Made by a program: the position numbers and the translations under genes. Shown here one piece after another: positions 1 through 8,279 of a stretch of 64,000 bases of DNA. This DNA is from Rubrivivax sp. (GTDB lineage: Bacteria > Pseudomonadota > Gammaproteobacteria > Burkholderiales > Burkholderiaceae_C), in assembly GCA_016707445.1 (NCBI GenBank), contig JADJHR010000006.1, forward strand, positions 372,001 through 436,000, in the 5' to 3' direction. Positions within the stretch are counted from its first letter, which is position 1, and each line of letters opens with the position of its first letter. The notes below the pieces were generated by a model. It ran no database searches and was not told where the DNA came from. It saw only the letters and a list, made by a program, of their open reading frames with translations.

Positions 1-454
1 CGCGTGCATACCACTGGCCGACCATCGGCCCCTTGCCGCTGGCCGGTCCGGCGCTGAACAAGGGGTCGTTGGGCACGGCGGCGATGCGACGGCGCCGGTC
101 AGGTACGGCATAGAGCAGGTCGGGGTGACCGCTCAGGCGTGCGGCCAGGGTGTCGCTGTCCAGGCCGCTGGCCCGCAACACCATCGCTCGCCGCCCCAGC
201 AGGCGGCCCGCCGACAGCACGACCCTGGCACGCGCGGCCAGGCCATCGGCCCTGCGCTGGGCCAGCGCCGCGACCTGGTCTTTGCCCGCGTTCGCCGACA
301 GGGCCTGGGCGCGCAGCAGGGCGGCCTCGGGCTTGAAGGCCACGATCACCCGGGCCGTGGTTTCGCGGGGCAGGCCGCGACCCGCTGCGGCCGCGACGCC
401 GGCAAAAACCAGCACAAGGCCGACGGCCAGGAGACCCGCACGCACGATGTTCAT
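1..454 (-). CDS. S8 (subtilisin-like) serine peptidase, N-terminal part
   Basis: This is the beginning of a minus-strand gene that runs off the left edge of the window. Translation from the ATG at 454 gives a hydrophobic signal peptide (about residues 5-24). A roughly 100-residue region follows, with VIVAFKP near its start and LLYAVPDRRR near its end, and then VPNDPLF and GQWYAR. A secretion signal, an inhibitor-I9-like propeptide and a VPNDPxF/QWY segment opening the mature enzyme is the layout of secreted subtilisin-family peptidases. The Asp, His and Ser catalytic residues lie outside the window, so activity cannot be judged. The gene lies 110 bp downstream of gap on the same strand; nothing suggests a functional link. 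The 455-564 gap shows nothing notable. Confidence 0.72.
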   Translation of the reverse strand, partial: MNIVRAGLLAVGLVLVFAGVAAAAGRGLPRETTARVIVAFKPEAALLRAQALSANAGKDQVAALAQRRADGLAARARVVLSAGRLLGRRAMVLRASGLDSDTLAARLSGHPDLLYAVPDRRRRIAAVPNDPLFSAGPASGKGPMVGQWYAR

Positions 455-564
455 GCCGGCAGTTTAGGATCGCACACGAGCACCCCGCGCGAAGAACGGT
501 GAGTGCCCGGTTGCTGCTCCGAAACAATCCGGCACGGCGACGCAGGCGCGCGGTGGCCGGCTGC

Positions 565-1563
565 CTACCGCGCCACTACCTGCACCATGTCCAGCACCTT
601 GTTCGAGTAGCCCCATTCGTTGTCGTACCAGGCAATCACCTTGATGAAGGTCTTGTCGAGCGCGATCGAGGCATCGGCATCGAAGACGCTGGTGCAAGGC
701 TCGCCGCGGAAGTCGGTGGCGACCACCTTGTCCTCGGTGTAGGCCAGCACGCCCTTCATCGGGCCGGCGGCGGCGGCCTTCATCGCGTTGCAGATGTCCT
801 CGAAGCTGGCTTCGCGGATCAGCTCGGCGGTCAGGTCGACCACGCTGACAACGCTGGTCGGCACGCGAAACGACATGCCGGTGAGCTTCTTGTTCAGCTC
901 GGGGATCACCACGCCCACGGCCTTGGCCGCGCCGGTGCTGCTGGGGATGATGTTTTCCAGGATGCCGCGGCCACCGCGCCAGTCCTTGTGGCTGGGGCCG
1001 TCGACGGTGCGTTGCGTGGCCGTGGCGGCGTGCACCGTAGTCATCAGGCCGCGCTTGATGCCGAAGCTGTCGTGCAGCACCTTGGCGATGGGCGCCAGGC
1101 AGTTGGTGGTGCAGCTGGCGTTGCTGATGATGGCCTGGCCGGCGTAGGTCTTGTCGTTGACGCCGTAGACGAACATCGGTGTGTCGTCCTTGCTGGGCGC
1201 GCTCATGATCACCTTCTTGGCGCCGGCGTCGATGTGCTTTTGCGCCGTCTCCTTGGTCAGGAACAGGCCGGTCGACTCGACGATCACCTCGGCGCCGATC
1301 TCGCCCCAGGCCAGCTCGGCCGGGTCTTTCAGCGCGGTCAGGCGGATCTTGCGGCCGTTGATGATCAGCGTGTGGCCGTCGACCGCGATGTCACCCTTGA
1401 AGCGGCCGTGCACGCTGTCGTACTTCAGCATGTAGGCCAGGTAGTCGGGCTCGAGCAGGTCGTTGATGCCGACGATCTCGATGCCGGGAAAGTTCTGCAC
1501 GGCAGCACGAAACACCATGCGCCCGATGCGGCCGAAGCCGTTGATGCCAACCTTGATCGCCAT
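565..1563 (-). CDS. gap: Type I glyceraldehyde-3-phosphate dehydrogenase
   Basis: This 332-residue cytoplasmic enzyme oxidises glyceraldehyde-3-phosphate to 1,3-bisphosphoglycerate with NAD(P) and phosphate. The N-terminal dinucleotide-binding motif INGFGRIGR is at residues 7-15. The catalytic Cys151 lies in SNASCTTNC, with the activating His178 in TTVHAATATQ. The C-terminal WYDNEWGYSNKV is fully conserved and the length is standard. The ATG at 1563 is chosen because an AAGGAG ribosome-binding site sits just upstream; an in-frame extension to 1728 would overlap tkt and adds nothing family-like. It follows tkt by 29 bp on the same strand, a common Burkholderiales arrangement linking the pentose-phosphate pathway and glycolysis/Calvin-type carbon flow, so the two are probably cotranscribed. 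Confidence 0.97.
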   Translation of the reverse strand: MAIKVGINGFGRIGRMVFRAAVQNFPGIEIVGINDLLEPDYLAYMLKYDSVHGRFKGDIAVDGHTLIINGRKIRLTALKDPAELAWGEIGAEVIVESTGLFLTKETAQKHIDAGAKKVIMSAPSKDDTPMFVYGVNDKTYAGQAIISNASCTTNCLAPIAKVLHDSFGIKRGLMTTVHAATATQRTVDGPSHKDWRGGRGILENIIPSSTGAAKAVGVVIPELNKKLTGMSFRVPTSVVSVVDLTAELIREASFEDICNAMKAAAAGPMKGVLAYTEDKVVATDFRGEPCTSVFDADASIALDKTFIKVIAWYDNEWGYSNKVLDMVQVVAR

Positions 1564-1592
1564 GTCGTGGGACTCCTTGCGTTGCTTGAAAA

Positions 1593-3626
1593 CTACTTGG
1601 ACAAAACCTTGTGCACGGTGTCGGCCACGTTCTGCGCCGTGAAGCCGAACAGCTTGAACAGTGCACCGGCCGGCGCGCTCTCGCCGTAGCGGTCGATGCC
1701 GACCACGGCGGCGCAGCCGTACTTCCACCAGAAGTCGGTGACGCCGGCCTCCACCGCCACGCGCGGCAGTCCGGTCGGCAGCACGGCCTTCTTGTAGCGC
1801 GTGTCCTGGCGGTCGAAGACCGTGGAACTCGGCATGCTGACCACCCGCACCGCGATGTGGCGCCGGGCCAGTTCGGCCTGCGCGTGCAGCGCCAGCTGCA
1901 CCTCGGACCCGGTGGCGATGATGACCGCCTGCGCCTTCTTCTTCAGCCCCACTTCGGCTGGCTCAGCCAGCACGTAGGCGCCCTTGGCGATGTCGTCGAG
2001 CCCCGACTTGGGTGCGTAGGGCAGGTTCTGGCGCGACAGCAGCAGGGCGCTGGGCCGATGCGTGTTGCCCAGCGCGATGGCCCAGGCGATCGCGGTCTCG
2101 GCGGTGTCGGCCGGTCGCCAGACGTCCAGCCCGGGGATCATGCGCAGCGCCGCCGCGTGCTCCACGCTCTGGTGCGTGGGGCCGTCTTCGCCCAGACCGA
2201 TGCTGTCGTGCGTGAAGACGTGGATCACGCGGCGCTTCATCAGCGCCGCCATGCGGATCCCGTTGCGGCTGTAGTCGCTGAAGGTCAGGAACGTGCCGCC
2301 GTAGGGGATGAAGCCACCGTGCAGCGACACGCCGTTCATGATCACGGCCATGCCGAACTCGCGCACGCCGTAGTTGATGTGGCGCCCGCCGTTGGACATG
2401 CCGGCATCGTCGAAGCGCAGCGCCGGGGTCGAGCTGGTGTTGGTCAGGTTCGATCCGGTCAGGTCGGCCGACCCGCCCAGCAGCTCGGGCATGGCCTTGG
2501 TGAAGATCTCGAGCGCGATCTGGCTGGCCTTGCGGCTGGCCACGGTCTCGGCCTTGGTGTGCGCGGCCAGCACCGCGTCGACCGCGGTCTGCGCAAAGCC
2601 AGTCGGCAGGTCACCCTTCATGCGCCGTGTCAGTTCGGCCGCGAGCTCGGGATGCGCCGCCTTGTAGGCCGTGAAACGGTCCGCCCAGGCACCTTCGGCC
2701 GCGGCGCCGCGGGCCCGGGCGTCCCAGGCCGCATAGGCCGGTTCGGGGATGACGAAGGGCTCACAGGTCCAGCCCATGCCTTCACGCACGCGCTGGATCT
2801 CATCGGCACCCAGCGGCTCACCATGCGCCTTGGCGGTGCCGCCACGCTGCGGCGATCCCTTGCCGATGGTGGTCTTGCAGATGATCAGCGTCGGCTGCGT
2901 CGCCGAGGTCTGGGCCTGGCTGATGGCGGCGTCGACGGCGTCGACGTCCTGGCCGTCGATCGGGCCGATCACGTTCCAGCGGTAGGCCCTGAAGCGGCCG
3001 GCCACGTCGTCGACGTACCAGGGCTGCACCTGGCCGTCGATCGAGATGCCGTTGTCGTCATACAGCGCGGTCAGCTTGTTCAGCTTCCAGGCGCCGGCCA
3101 GCGCGCAGACCTCATGGCTGACGCCTTCCATCAGGCAGCCGTCGCCCATGAAGGCGTAGGTGCGATGGTCGACCACGTCGTGGCCGGGGCGGTTGAATTC
3201 GTGTGCCAGCAGCTTTTCGGCCAGTGCCATGCCGACGGCATTGCCCAGGCCCTGGCCCAGCGGGCCGGTGGTGGTCTCGACGCCGGGTGTGAGGTCGACC
3301 TCGGGGTGGCCGGGGGTCTTGCTGTGCAGCTGGCGGAAGTTGCGCAACTCGCTCATCGCCAGGTCATAGCCGCTGAGGTGCAGCACCGCGTACAGCAGCA
3401 TCGACGCGTGGCCGTTGCTGAGCACGAAGCGGTCGCGGTTGATCCAGTGCGGGTTGGCCGGGTTGTGGCGCAGGTGGCGGCCCCACAGCGCGACCGCCAT
3501 TTCGGCCATGCCCATCGGCGCGCCCGGGTGGCCCGAGTTGGCCTGCTGCACGGCGTCCATGGCCAGCGCGCGGATGGCGCTGGCCATCAGGTGAATGGGC
3601 TGGTCGGGGCGTTGGTCGGCTGGCAT
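1593..3626 (-). CDS. tkt: Transketolase
   Basis: This 677-residue thiamine-diphosphate enzyme transfers two-carbon ketol units between sugar phosphates. Near the N-terminus are the substrate-loop sequences NSGHPGAPMGMAEMAV and LSNGHASMLLYA, then GPLGQGLGNAVGMA. The ThDP-binding motif starts GDGCLMEG and ends in the DDNGISIDG segment. The transketolase signature HDSIGLGEDGPTHQ comes later, and the C-terminal domain is complete. The start at 3626 (MPADQRPDQPI) gives the usual length of about 670 residues; an upstream in-frame extension would run across the divergent speD and is not credible. The gene is transcribed away from speD, with 109 bp between the starts, and is followed by gap after 29 bp. 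Confidence 0.96.
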   Translation of the reverse strand: MPADQRPDQPIHLMASAIRALAMDAVQQANSGHPGAPMGMAEMAVALWGRHLRHNPANPHWINRDRFVLSNGHASMLLYAVLHLSGYDLAMSELRNFRQLHSKTPGHPEVDLTPGVETTTGPLGQGLGNAVGMALAEKLLAHEFNRPGHDVVDHRTYAFMGDGCLMEGVSHEVCALAGAWKLNKLTALYDDNGISIDGQVQPWYVDDVAGRFRAYRWNVIGPIDGQDVDAVDAAISQAQTSATQPTLIICKTTIGKGSPQRGGTAKAHGEPLGADEIQRVREGMGWTCEPFVIPEPAYAAWDARARGAAAEGAWADRFTAYKAAHPELAAELTRRMKGDLPTGFAQTAVDAVLAAHTKAETVASRKASQIALEIFTKAMPELLGGSADLTGSNLTNTSSTPALRFDDAGMSNGGRHINYGVREFGMAVIMNGVSLHGGFIPYGGTFLTFSDYSRNGIRMAALMKRRVIHVFTHDSIGLGEDGPTHQSVEHAAALRMIPGLDVWRPADTAETAIAWAIALGNTHRPSALLLSRQNLPYAPKSGLDDIAKGAYVLAEPAEVGLKKKAQAVIIATGSEVQLALHAQAELARRHIAVRVVSMPSSTVFDRQDTRYKKAVLPTGLPRVAVEAGVTDFWWKYGCAAVVGIDRYGESAPAGALFKLFGFTAQNVADTVHKVLSK

Positions 3627-3735
3627 GGGTGGGCTCGCTTCGGACGGCAGGACAGGGGGTGGCAGGGTGGTATCGGGGATTCTAGGAGCGGCCGGCGCGC
3701 GTGGGTTCGAGCGTGTCTTCGTATCATCCGGCGCC

Positions 3736-4113
3736 ATGCAGGGCCTGCACCTGACCGCCGATCTTGCCGGCTGCCGTACCGACCGCGCGCTGTTCACCGT
3801 ACCCGACGAACTGCGGGCGCTGTGCCGGCGCGCGGTGCGCAGCGCCGGCTTGCAGGCGGTGGGTGAACTGTTCCACCGCTTCGAGGCCGGTGGCGGCGTC
3901 ACCGGCGTGCTGCTGCTGGCCGAGTCGCACCTGGCGCTGCACACCTGGCCCGAACTGGGCGCGGTGACGATCGACGTCTACGTCTGCAACTACAGCGGCG
4001 ACAACGGCGCGCGCGCCGAGCAGCTGATGGCCTTGCTGGAGGCGGCTTTCGAGCCGGTGCGGGTGGAGCGTCATCGCCTGCAACGGGGCAGCCTGGGCCT
4101 GCCGCTCCCTTGA
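3736..4113 (+). CDS. speD: S-adenosylmethionine decarboxylase proenzyme (bacterial class 1B type)
   Basis: This 125-residue protein makes decarboxylated S-adenosylmethionine, the aminopropyl donor for spermidine synthesis. It is the short SpeD type that self-cleaves to create a pyruvoyl cofactor. The cleavage site is the Ser64 of LAESH, with His69 in LALHTWPE and Cys84 in DVYVCNYSG as the expected processing and catalytic residues. The ATG at 3736 begins the conserved part; upstream in-frame sequence is intergenic. It is divergent from tkt. Its partner aminopropyltransferase is not adjacent, but a membrane-fused one lies 4 kb away at 8258-9829, so the two may supply one pathway. No clear Shine-Dalgarno sequence precedes the start. 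Confidence 0.93.
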   Translation: MQGLHLTADLAGCRTDRALFTVPDELRALCRRAVRSAGLQAVGELFHRFEAGGGVTGVLLLAESHLALHTWPELGAVTIDVYVCNYSGDNGARAEQLMALLEAAFEPVRVERHRLQRGSLGLPLP

Positions 4114-4191
4114 CCTGCGTCAGGTTCAGGCCGCGTGCGACCTGCGAGGCTTGCACCATCGCCCGCCGGCTGGCATCCAAGCCTCATCCCC

Positions 4192-4767
4192 ATGCGCCAC
4201 CTTGCCCTCGACGTGATCCGTGACGAACACCAGGCGCTGGCCGCGATGCTGCGCTCGCTGGCCCTGCTGCTGCAGCAGTCGCGCCGCACCGGTGGCCTGC
4301 CGCCCTTCGACGTGCTGCGCGCGATGCTGTTCTACATCGACGAGTTTCCAGAGCGGCTGCACCACACCAAGGAAAGCGAACTGCTGTTCCCGAAGCTGCG
4401 CGAGCGCGCGCCCGAGCTGGCGCCGGTGCTCGACCGGCTGGACCATGACCACGCGGCCGGCGAGCGCGCCATCCGCGACATCGAACATGCACTGCTGGCT
4501 TTCGAGGTGATGGGCGAATCACGGCGGCAGGCCTTCGAGACCGCGATCGAGCGCTACATCGCCGACTACCTGGCGCACATGGGGCGTGAAGAGGCCGATG
4601 TGCTGCCGGCGGCGCAACGCCTGTTCAGCGAGGCCGACTGGGCCGAACTGGATGCAGCCTTCGCGGCCAACAAGGACCCGTTGACCGGCCACGAACCCGA
4701 GGACGGCTACCGGCCGCTGTTCAGCAAGATCGTCAACGCGGCGCCGGCGCCGATCGGACTGGGTTGA
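4192..4767 (+). CDS. Hemerythrin-like domain protein
   Basis: This soluble 191-residue protein has the hemerythrin HHE four-helix pattern. His13 lies in IRDEHQAL, a central HHTKESELLFPKLRE segment follows, then a DHDHAAGE segment, and finally MGREEADVLP. These His and Glu/Asp residues would bind a di-iron centre. Proteins of this family sense or buffer oxygen, nitric oxide or iron, but the sequence gives no way to choose among these. The ATG at 4192 starts right at the domain. The gene is 78 bp after speD on the same strand and ends only 3 bp from the convergent aldo/keto reductase, so it may be cotranscribed with speD. Confidence 0.85.
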   Translation: MRHLALDVIRDEHQALAAMLRSLALLLQQSRRTGGLPPFDVLRAMLFYIDEFPERLHHTKESELLFPKLRERAPELAPVLDRLDHDHAAGERAIRDIEHALLAFEVMGESRRQAFETAIERYIADYLAHMGREEADVLPAAQRLFSEADWAELDAAFAANKDPLTGHEPEDGYRPLFSKIVNAAPAPIGLG

Positions 4768-4770
4768 GTC

Positions 4771-5757
4771 TCAGGCTGACTGCGGCTCGGTGATGGCGGC
4801 GATGCGCGCCATCAGCTCTGGGTTCAGCTGGTCGACCACCGCCAGCGCGCCCAGGTTCGACTGCAGCTGATCGACCCGCGAGGCCCCGGTGATCACGCTG
4901 CTGACGCGCGGGTTCTGCGCCACCCAGGCGATCGCCAGCTGTGCCAGCGTGCAGCCCAGCTCGGCCGCGAGGGGCGCCAGCTGCGCCACCGTGGCGTTCT
5001 TCGCCGGGTCGAGCAGGCCTTCGCGCAGGAAGGCGTAGCTTTCCACGGCGGCGCGGCTGCCGTCGGGCACCCCGCCCTGGTACTTGCCGCTCAGCAAGCC
5101 GCTGGCCAGCGGGCTCCAGGTGGTCAGGCCCAGGCCGATGTCGTCGTACAGGCGTGCGTACTCCTGTTCGACGCGGCGGCGGTGGAACAGGTGGTACTGC
5201 GGCTGCTCGACCACCGGTTTGTGCAGATGATGTCGCTCGGCGATGTCCCAGGCGGCGCGGATGTCGGCAGCGCTCCATTCGCTGGTGCCCCAGTACAGGG
5301 CCTTGCCCTGCGTGATGATGTCGCTCATCGCGCGCACCGTCTCCTCGATCGGCGTGTGCGGGTCGGGCCGGTGGCAGTAGATCAGGTCGACATGGTCGAG
5401 GCCGAAGCGCCGCAGGCTGCCGTCGATGGCCTGCAGCAGGTACTTGCGGTTCAAGGTGTCACGGCGGTTGACGGCCTCGCCCTGGCGGTCCAGGCCCCAG
5501 AAGAACTTGGTCGACACCAGATAGTTCAGGCGTGGCCAGCCCAGGGTTTTCAGGGCCTGGCCCATCAGCACCTCGCTCTGGCCGCCGGCGTAGACCTCGG
5601 CGTTGTCGAAGAAGTTGATGCCGGCGTCGAAGGCGGCAGCCATCATCTCGACGGCGGCGCGGGCGTCGACCTGGTTGCCGTAGGTGACCCAGGAGCCCAG
5701 TGACAGGGTGCTGACGCGCAGGCCGGCGTGGCCCAGGCGGCGGTAGGACATGGTCAT
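4771..5757 (-). CDS. Aldo/keto reductase, voltage-gated potassium channel beta-subunit-like (AKR6 type)
   Basis: This 328-residue cytoplasmic NADPH-dependent oxidoreductase has the full catalytic tetrad. Asp51 and Tyr56 are in FFDNAEVYAGG, Lys84 in VSTKFFWG, and His129 in LIYCHRPDPHTP. The C-terminal cofactor-binding region has SSVITGASRVDQLQSN. The sequence most resembles the Kv-beta-subunit branch (YGNQVD near the N-terminus and WSPLASGLLSGKYQGG). The physiological substrate is unknown; reactive aldehydes are typical for the family. It lies 60 bp downstream of the EamA gene on the same strand and could be the last gene of that transcript. Confidence 0.92.
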   Translation of the reverse strand: MTMSYRRLGHAGLRVSTLSLGSWVTYGNQVDARAAVEMMAAAFDAGINFFDNAEVYAGGQSEVLMGQALKTLGWPRLNYLVSTKFFWGLDRQGEAVNRRDTLNRKYLLQAIDGSLRRFGLDHVDLIYCHRPDPHTPIEETVRAMSDIITQGKALYWGTSEWSAADIRAAWDIAERHHLHKPVVEQPQYHLFHRRRVEQEYARLYDDIGLGLTTWSPLASGLLSGKYQGGVPDGSRAAVESYAFLREGLLDPAKNATVAQLAPLAAELGCTLAQLAIAWVAQNPRVSSVITGASRVDQLQSNLGALAVVDQLNPELMARIAAITEPQSA

Positions 5758-5817
5758 GGAAAGCGCTGCTCGGGGTGAAGGAAGGACCGCAAGCCTAGCC
5801 GAGACCGCTGCCCGCCT

Positions 5818-6714
5818 TCAGGCCGAGGGCTTCAGCGAGCGCAGCTGCAGCAAGGTCAGGGCTGCGCCGCCCAGCACCAGCACGAAGCCCAGCCAGTCGC
5901 TCGCGCTGGGCCGGTCACCGACCAGGAACATGGCGCCCAGCACGCCGACCACCGGCACCGCCAGCGTGGTCAGCGAAGACACCGTGGCGCTGACATGTTC
6001 TGCCAGCACAAACCACAGCCAGTAGGCCACCGCGGTGCCCAGCACGATGTGGAACAGCAACGCGGCGGTCACACGCGCACCGGGCAGGGCCGGCACCATC
6101 GGCTCGCCGGTGAGCAGCGCGCCCAGCAGGCCACAGCCGGCACCGATCAGCAGCTGCCAGGCGGTGAAGTTGACGCGGTCGGCACTGACCGGCCAACGCT
6201 TGAGCAGCACCGTGCCCGCGGCCCAGCCGAAGGCCGCCAGCAGCGGCAGCAACAGCCCGCGCAGCGGCGGTGCCGGCCCCTCGCCCAGCAGGCCGCGCAG
6301 TACCGGCCAGGCCAGCGCGGCGATACCGGCCGTGCCCAGCGCCAGCGCCAGCGCCTTGCTGCGGTCGAGCCGTTCGCCCAGCCACCAGCGTGCCAGCAGC
6401 GCCGACATCATCGGCATCGTGAAGGTCAGCACGGCCGCGCGCGACGTGCTGGTGCTCAGCTGCGCGAACGCGGTGCTCATGTTGAACAGCGCCACCGTCA
6501 GCAGGCCGCCGATCCAGACGCCGCGCCAGGCTGCACGCGGCGGCAGCAGCGGCTTGCGCTGCCCCAGCGCCAGCCCCAGCAGCAGCAGGCCGCCACAGCC
6601 CAGGCTCACGGTGCGCAGCGTGAATGGCGGCCAGGCCGACAGCACGATCTTCACGGCCGGCCAGTTCAGGCCCCAGGCCAGCGCCAGGAAGACCGGGATC
6701 AGGCGCAGCGGCAT
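5818..6714 (-). CDS. EamA/DMT-superfamily transporter
   Basis: This 298-residue integral membrane protein has about ten hydrophobic helices in two homologous halves, the EamA layout. Recognisable parts are ALAWGLNWPAVKI in the first helix, the LLARWWLGERLDRSKALAL segment closing the first half, and VVGVLGAMFLVGDRP in the second. Members export or take up small metabolites such as amino acids or amines, and the substrate cannot be read from sequence. Its start overlaps the end of the preceding FAD oxidoreductase gene by 16 bp. It is therefore probably translated as part of the SPFH-DUF4178-DUF350-aminopropyltransferase operon, and a polyamine-related substrate is possible but unproven. Confidence 0.88.
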   Translation of the reverse strand: MPLRLIPVFLALAWGLNWPAVKIVLSAWPPFTLRTVSLGCGGLLLLGLALGQRKPLLPPRAAWRGVWIGGLLTVALFNMSTAFAQLSTSTSRAAVLTFTMPMMSALLARWWLGERLDRSKALALALGTAGIAALAWPVLRGLLGEGPAPPLRGLLLPLLAAFGWAAGTVLLKRWPVSADRVNFTAWQLLIGAGCGLLGALLTGEPMVPALPGARVTAALLFHIVLGTAVAYWLWFVLAEHVSATVSSLTTLAVPVVGVLGAMFLVGDRPSASDWLGFVLVLGGAALTLLQLRSLKPSA

Positions 6715-8279
6715 GGTGCGATCGCGGCCTCGCAGCCGGCGGTGAATGCCTCTTCGAAGACCGAATAGCCGGCCAGGTCGGCATGCGCAAAGCGAACGCG
6801 GCCGCTGCCGCCGCGCAAGGCACCGCGTGCGGCGGCCGAGGCCTGCTGGCCCGGGCGCGGAATGGCCATCGCGTGGCCGTAGCGCATCAGGTCGATGCGC
6901 TGCACGCGCTGGCGCAAGTCGGGGTGAACGGGCGCCAGCCCGTCGATCACGCGCCCTGCCCAGAACGACCAGGGTTGCTGCAGCAGCGCTTCACGTTCAC
7001 CGGCCGGCAGCGCACTGTAGGCACTGAGCACGGTAGCTCCGGCGTAGGGGCGCAGGCTCTGGTGCATGGCGTCGACGTAACCCAGCGCCTGACTGCCGTA
7101 GACCACGTTGTCCCAGGCCGGCGGCACGCCGGGCCGGTCGAGCAGGGGCTTGTCGAGCTGCAGGTTGGCCACCAGCCAGGGCGCGTACGCGGTGGCAGTC
7201 GCCGCCTGGCGCAGCGCATCGCTCGGGCGGTCGAGCAGGCGGTGCGCCACGAACAGCGGCAGCGCCAGCACCACGGTGCCGGCGGTCCAGGCTTCGAGGC
7301 GCTCGCCTTGCCAGGCCAGAACCTCGACCGCGTGGCGTTCCTCGCGCACGCCGGCCACGACGCGGCCGCCATGAATGTGGCCGGCCAGCGGCTGCGCCAG
7401 GCGCTGTACCAGCCAGGCGTTGCCTTCGGGCCAGGTCAGCATCGCGTCGCGTTCGTCGACGGCATCTCCTGGCGCCTGAAAGCCATGGCGGCTGCCGAAG
7501 TAGTGCAGGCCAGCCCAGGCCGACACCTGGTCCAGCCCGGCGCCGTAGTCGTCGCGGCAGCAATAGTCCAGGAACCAGCGCAGGCGCTGATCGTCCAGGC
7601 CCTGCTCGCGCAGCCAGTGGTCGAAGGTCTGCGCGTCGAGTTCGGCATGGGCGGCGGTCCAGGCGGCGCGCTCGCGCGGTATGGCAAACGCGGGGGCCGC
7701 CGCCACCTTGGCGGCAAACAGACGGTACTGCGTCATCGTCGCCGACGCCGGGTCAGCCGGCGGCAGCAGGCCCTCGTGCCAGGCGCCTTCGAAGAACAGC
7801 CGCTCTTGCGGGCTGTGGCACAGGTGGCGCTCATTGGCCACCGTGCGGCCCAGCACCTGGTGCAGCAGACCGATCTCGTGCAGCCAGTCGCTGACTTCAT
7901 GCGCCGCCGGGCCGGGCAGCGGCAGGTAGTGCGCGCCGAGCGGACAGGCCATGCCGCCCATGCGGTGGCCACGGCTGTTGCCGCCGGGCTCGTCTTCCAG
8001 CTCCAGCAACTGCACGTCGTCGACGCCGGCGCGCTGGAAACCGCGCGCGGCCGCCAGACCGGCGATGCCGGCACCGACCACCAGCACCGCCGCCTTGCGG
8101 GCTTGGGCCCCGGCACGGGTGAGCGGCAGTCTCTGGCGCAGGCGGTGGCCACGCTCGTGCGAAGCGCCCACCCAGGCGCCCTGCAGCGTCGGCTGTTCGC
8201 TTCGCATGCAGGCCGTCAACGGCCAGGCGGCTGCCGACAGCAGCAAGGCCCGACGATCTATTGCTGCACGCGGCCCCAT
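6699..8279 (-). CDS. Exported FAD-dependent oxidoreductase, amine-oxidase-like (putative lipoprotein)
   Basis: This 526-residue flavoprotein has the FAD-binding Rossmann motif VLVVGAGIAGLAAARGF followed by LELEDEPGGNSRG, typical of the amine-oxidase/phytoene-desaturase superfamily. The C-terminal FAD motif is near FAHADLAGYSVFEEAFTAG. The start at 8279 gives MGPRAAIDRRALLLSAAAWP followed by LTAC: a twin-arginine-like pair and a lipobox in one signal peptide. That predicts export of the folded flavoprotein and lipid anchoring. Substrate is unknown; because it overlaps the aminopropyltransferase gene by 22 bp, an amine or polyamine substrate is plausible. It overlaps the downstream EamA gene by 16 bp. 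An in-frame extension to 8462 lies inside the aminopropyltransferase gene and would bury the signal peptide. Confidence 0.85.
   Translation of the reverse strand: MGPRAAIDRRALLLSAAAWPLTACMRSEQPTLQGAWVGASHERGHRLRQRLPLTRAGAQARKAAVLVVGAGIAGLAAARGFQRAGVDDVQLLELEDEPGGNSRGHRMGGMACPLGAHYLPLPGPAAHEVSDWLHEIGLLHQVLGRTVANERHLCHSPQERLFFEGAWHEGLLPPADPASATMTQYRLFAAKVAAAPAFAIPRERAAWTAAHAELDAQTFDHWLREQGLDDQRLRWFLDYCCRDDYGAGLDQVSAWAGLHYFGSRHGFQAPGDAVDERDAMLTWPEGNAWLVQRLAQPLAGHIHGGRVVAGVREERHAVEVLAWQGERLEAWTAGTVVLALPLFVAHRLLDRPSDALRQAATATAYAPWLVANLQLDKPLLDRPGVPPAWDNVVYGSQALGYVDAMHQSLRPYAGATVLSAYSALPAGEREALLQQPWSFWAGRVIDGLAPVHPDLRQRVQRIDLMRYGHAMAIPRPGQQASAAARGALRGGSGRVRFAHADLAGYSVFEEAFTAGCEAAIAPCRCA

Noticed and set aside
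1611..3866. Long plus-strand open frame opposite tkt
   Set aside because: It is the antisense shadow of a highly conserved transketolase in G+C-rich DNA, and its translation has no family-like features.
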